Assembly: GCF_025384765.1 (NCBI RefSeq)
Contig: NZ_VHLL01000001.1
Span: forward strand, 372,001-436,000
DNA length: 64,000 bases
Direction: 5' to 3'
Source: Methanoculleus formosensis
GTDB taxonomy: Archaea > Halobacteriota > Methanomicrobia > Methanomicrobiales > Methanoculleaceae
The notes under the pieces: generated by a model
The model's database searches: none
Seen by the model: only the letters and a program-made list of their open reading frames with translations
Told to the model about the DNA's origin: nothing
In this document: positions 63,225-64,000 of the stretch, piece by piece
How the letters are laid out: each line of letters opens with the position of its first letter
Position numbering within the stretch: the first letter of the stretch is position 1
Translations under genes and position numbers: made by a program

Positions 63225-63556
63225 CGCCGCCGAAGGTCGTCGTCCACCTGGACGAGCGCGAGAAGGTGCCTCTCGTCTTAAAGAACGTGAAGAACCTCAT
63301 CGACGAACTCGAAGGCGTCGAGGTCGAGGTGGTCGCCCATGCCAGCGGGGTGGAGGGGCTCCGCACCGTCACCTCTCACGCGGCGCTCGTGGAAGAGCTC
63401 GCGGAACGGGGGGTCCGGCTCATCGTCTGCGAGAACACTCTCCGCTCCCGGGGCATCCCGCGCGGTGATTTTCCCGGGTATATCGGGACCGTCCCGTCCG
63501 CGATCGTGGAACTGGTTGTCAGGCAGGCCGAAGGCTGGTGTTATCTGAGGCCGTGA
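63221..63556 (+). CDS. DsrE-family protein
   Basis: 111 residues, COG1416-type DsrE fold: KVVVHLDEREKVPLVLKNVKNLIDEL, EVVAHASGVEGL, then RLIVCENTLRSRGIPRGDFPG with the conserved Cys that carries sulfur in related proteins. Coupled by ATGA to the SoxB-like gene. Probably transfers or binds sulfur. Confidence 0.87.
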   Translation: MTPPKVVVHLDEREKVPLVLKNVKNLIDELEGVEVEVVAHASGVEGLRTVTSHAALVEELAERGVRLIVCENTLRSRGIPRGDFPGYIGTVPSAIVELVVRQAEGWCYLRP

Positions 63557-63565
63557 AAAAGAGTA

Positions 63566-63943
63566 TTATACGAGCAGGACGGCGTTTACGACACCGTCCT
63601 GGCTCGGTCTGCTGACGATCCGCGCGTTCCCCATCTCGGTCTTGATGACGGCGCCCTTCGTGAGAAGTTTCCGCCGGACGTAGTTCGGGTTGGCGCTGTT
63701 TGCCTCGACCGCCTCGATCTTCGCCTTTTTGGTCTCGCCGGTTGCGGGGTTCGAGACCGTCGCGTACTCCACCCGGAGTGCCCGGACCTTCTGGTTGCCG
63801 CCGAAGGTGCGGACGATTCTCCTGCGATCTTCACCGATATGCGTCTCTGCCGGAGCTCTTCCGATCTCCGTTCTCTTCTTGCCCTGGGAGGTGTGGTAGC
63901 GTCCGCCCGATGGCTTCCGTACTGATCTTCCTTGCCACTGCAT
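63566..63943 (-). CDS. rps8e: Small ribosomal subunit protein eS8
   Basis: 125 residues from the ATG at 63943, preceded by GGTGG; the family opens MQWQGRSVRKPSGGRYH. RVEYATVSNPATGETKKAKIEAVEANSANPNYVRRKLLTKGA is diagnostic. Its promoter is just inside the edge (AGTATATCGG complement). Convergent with the DsrE gene, ten bases apart. Confidence 0.97.
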   Translation of the reverse strand: MQWQGRSVRKPSGGRYHTSQGKKRTEIGRAPAETHIGEDRRRIVRTFGGNQKVRALRVEYATVSNPATGETKKAKIEAVEANSANPNYVRRKLLTKGAVIKTEMGNARIVSRPSQDGVVNAVLLV

Positions 63944-64000
63944 GTGACCACCGATATACTCTGCTGAGGACGCAGTCCCCTCAGGGGGTAGCAATCTCTC

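Overview
This window is a chromosomal segment of a GC-rich methanogenic archaeon. The genes present point to order Methanomicrobiales, most likely Methanoculleus or a close relative (inference from gene content, not a database match). They include archaeal ribosomal proteins (uL11, uL1, uL10, P1/L12, eS1, uS15, eS6, eS8), Spt5 and SecE, aIF5B/IF2, DTD2-type D-aminoacyl-tRNA deacylase, a COG1202-type helicase with its winged-helix partner, archaeal phosphoglycerate mutase, an F420H2-oxidase-type flavodiiron protein, HypF, and several methanogen-type PAS/TrmB/V4R signalling proteins. Three tRNAs are present (Gly-CCC, Thr-CGT, His-GTG). There is no rRNA, CRISPR array or intact insertion sequence.

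Layout. 1-2.2 kb: two adjacent moeA genes and a 60-residue Cys-containing protein, reverse strand. 2.2-8.1 kb: DTD2, ftsZ, secE, spt5, then the L11-L1-L10-L12 ribosomal operon. 8.3-10.5 kb: hypF, divergent from two HTH regulators and the COG1202 helicase (10.5-13.9 kb). 14.3-20.4 kb: PAS/H-box protein, MFS exporter, methyltransferase plus bactofilin-like shell protein, phosphoglycerate mutase and an unknown protein, all reverse. 20.5-23.1 kb: uS15, DHH phosphoesterase, Pcc1 (KEOPS) and eS1 operon. 23.6-28.1 kb: large membrane histidine kinase, tRNA-Gly, and a V4R regulator divergent from the flavodiiron protein. 28.4-32.8 kb: flippase-like protein, ACT-domain protein, Sua5, nucleotidyltransferase, Cas4-like protein and DUF3467 protein. 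32.9-34.6 kb: an AT-rich stretch beginning at tRNA-Thr, with a two-helix membrane protein resembling SLATT effectors. 34.8-41.7 kb: RibD-like reductase, HD-domain dGTPase-like protein, lipoprotein, PLD-helicase-DUF3427 protein, alpha/beta hydrolase. 42-47.9 kb: cysteine biosynthesis (cysK, and cysE fused to a MIP18/DUF59 domain), nadA, an HTH regulator, a NifS remnant, then ThiF-MoaD-MoaE and a QueG-like ferredoxin protein. 47.9-54 kb: a mechanosensitive-channel-like protein and two tandem RND/MMPL transporters. 54.8-64 kb: TrmB regulator, serpin, flavin-binding protein, tRNA-His, aIF5B/eS6, DUF2240 pair, SoxB-like metallophosphatase with a DsrE protein, eS8.

How the genes fit together. Most of the window is housekeeping (translation, tRNA modification, division). 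A second theme is molybdopterin/tungstopterin and sulfur chemistry: two MoeA, ThiF/MoeB, MoaD and MoaE, CysK/CysE, a decayed cysteine desulfurase and a DsrE protein. These cofactors serve the formate and formylmethanofuran dehydrogenases expected in such a methanogen; those enzymes are not in the window.

The most notable observations are: (1) matching TTAAC...GTTAA palindromes upstream of nadA and in the divergent promoter of the small HTH regulator; (2) two tandem MMPL transporters, each preceded by a decaying fragment that resembles the N-terminal domain of carbon-monoxide dehydrogenase CooS, implying duplication of a promoter-remnant-transporter unit; (3) a 51-residue cysteine desulfurase remnant; (4) the serine acetyltransferase-DUF59 fusion; (5) a SoxB-like metallophosphatase overlapping a DsrE gene; (6) the AT-rich island at tRNA-Thr. 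I found no clear, complete, wholly new multigene system.
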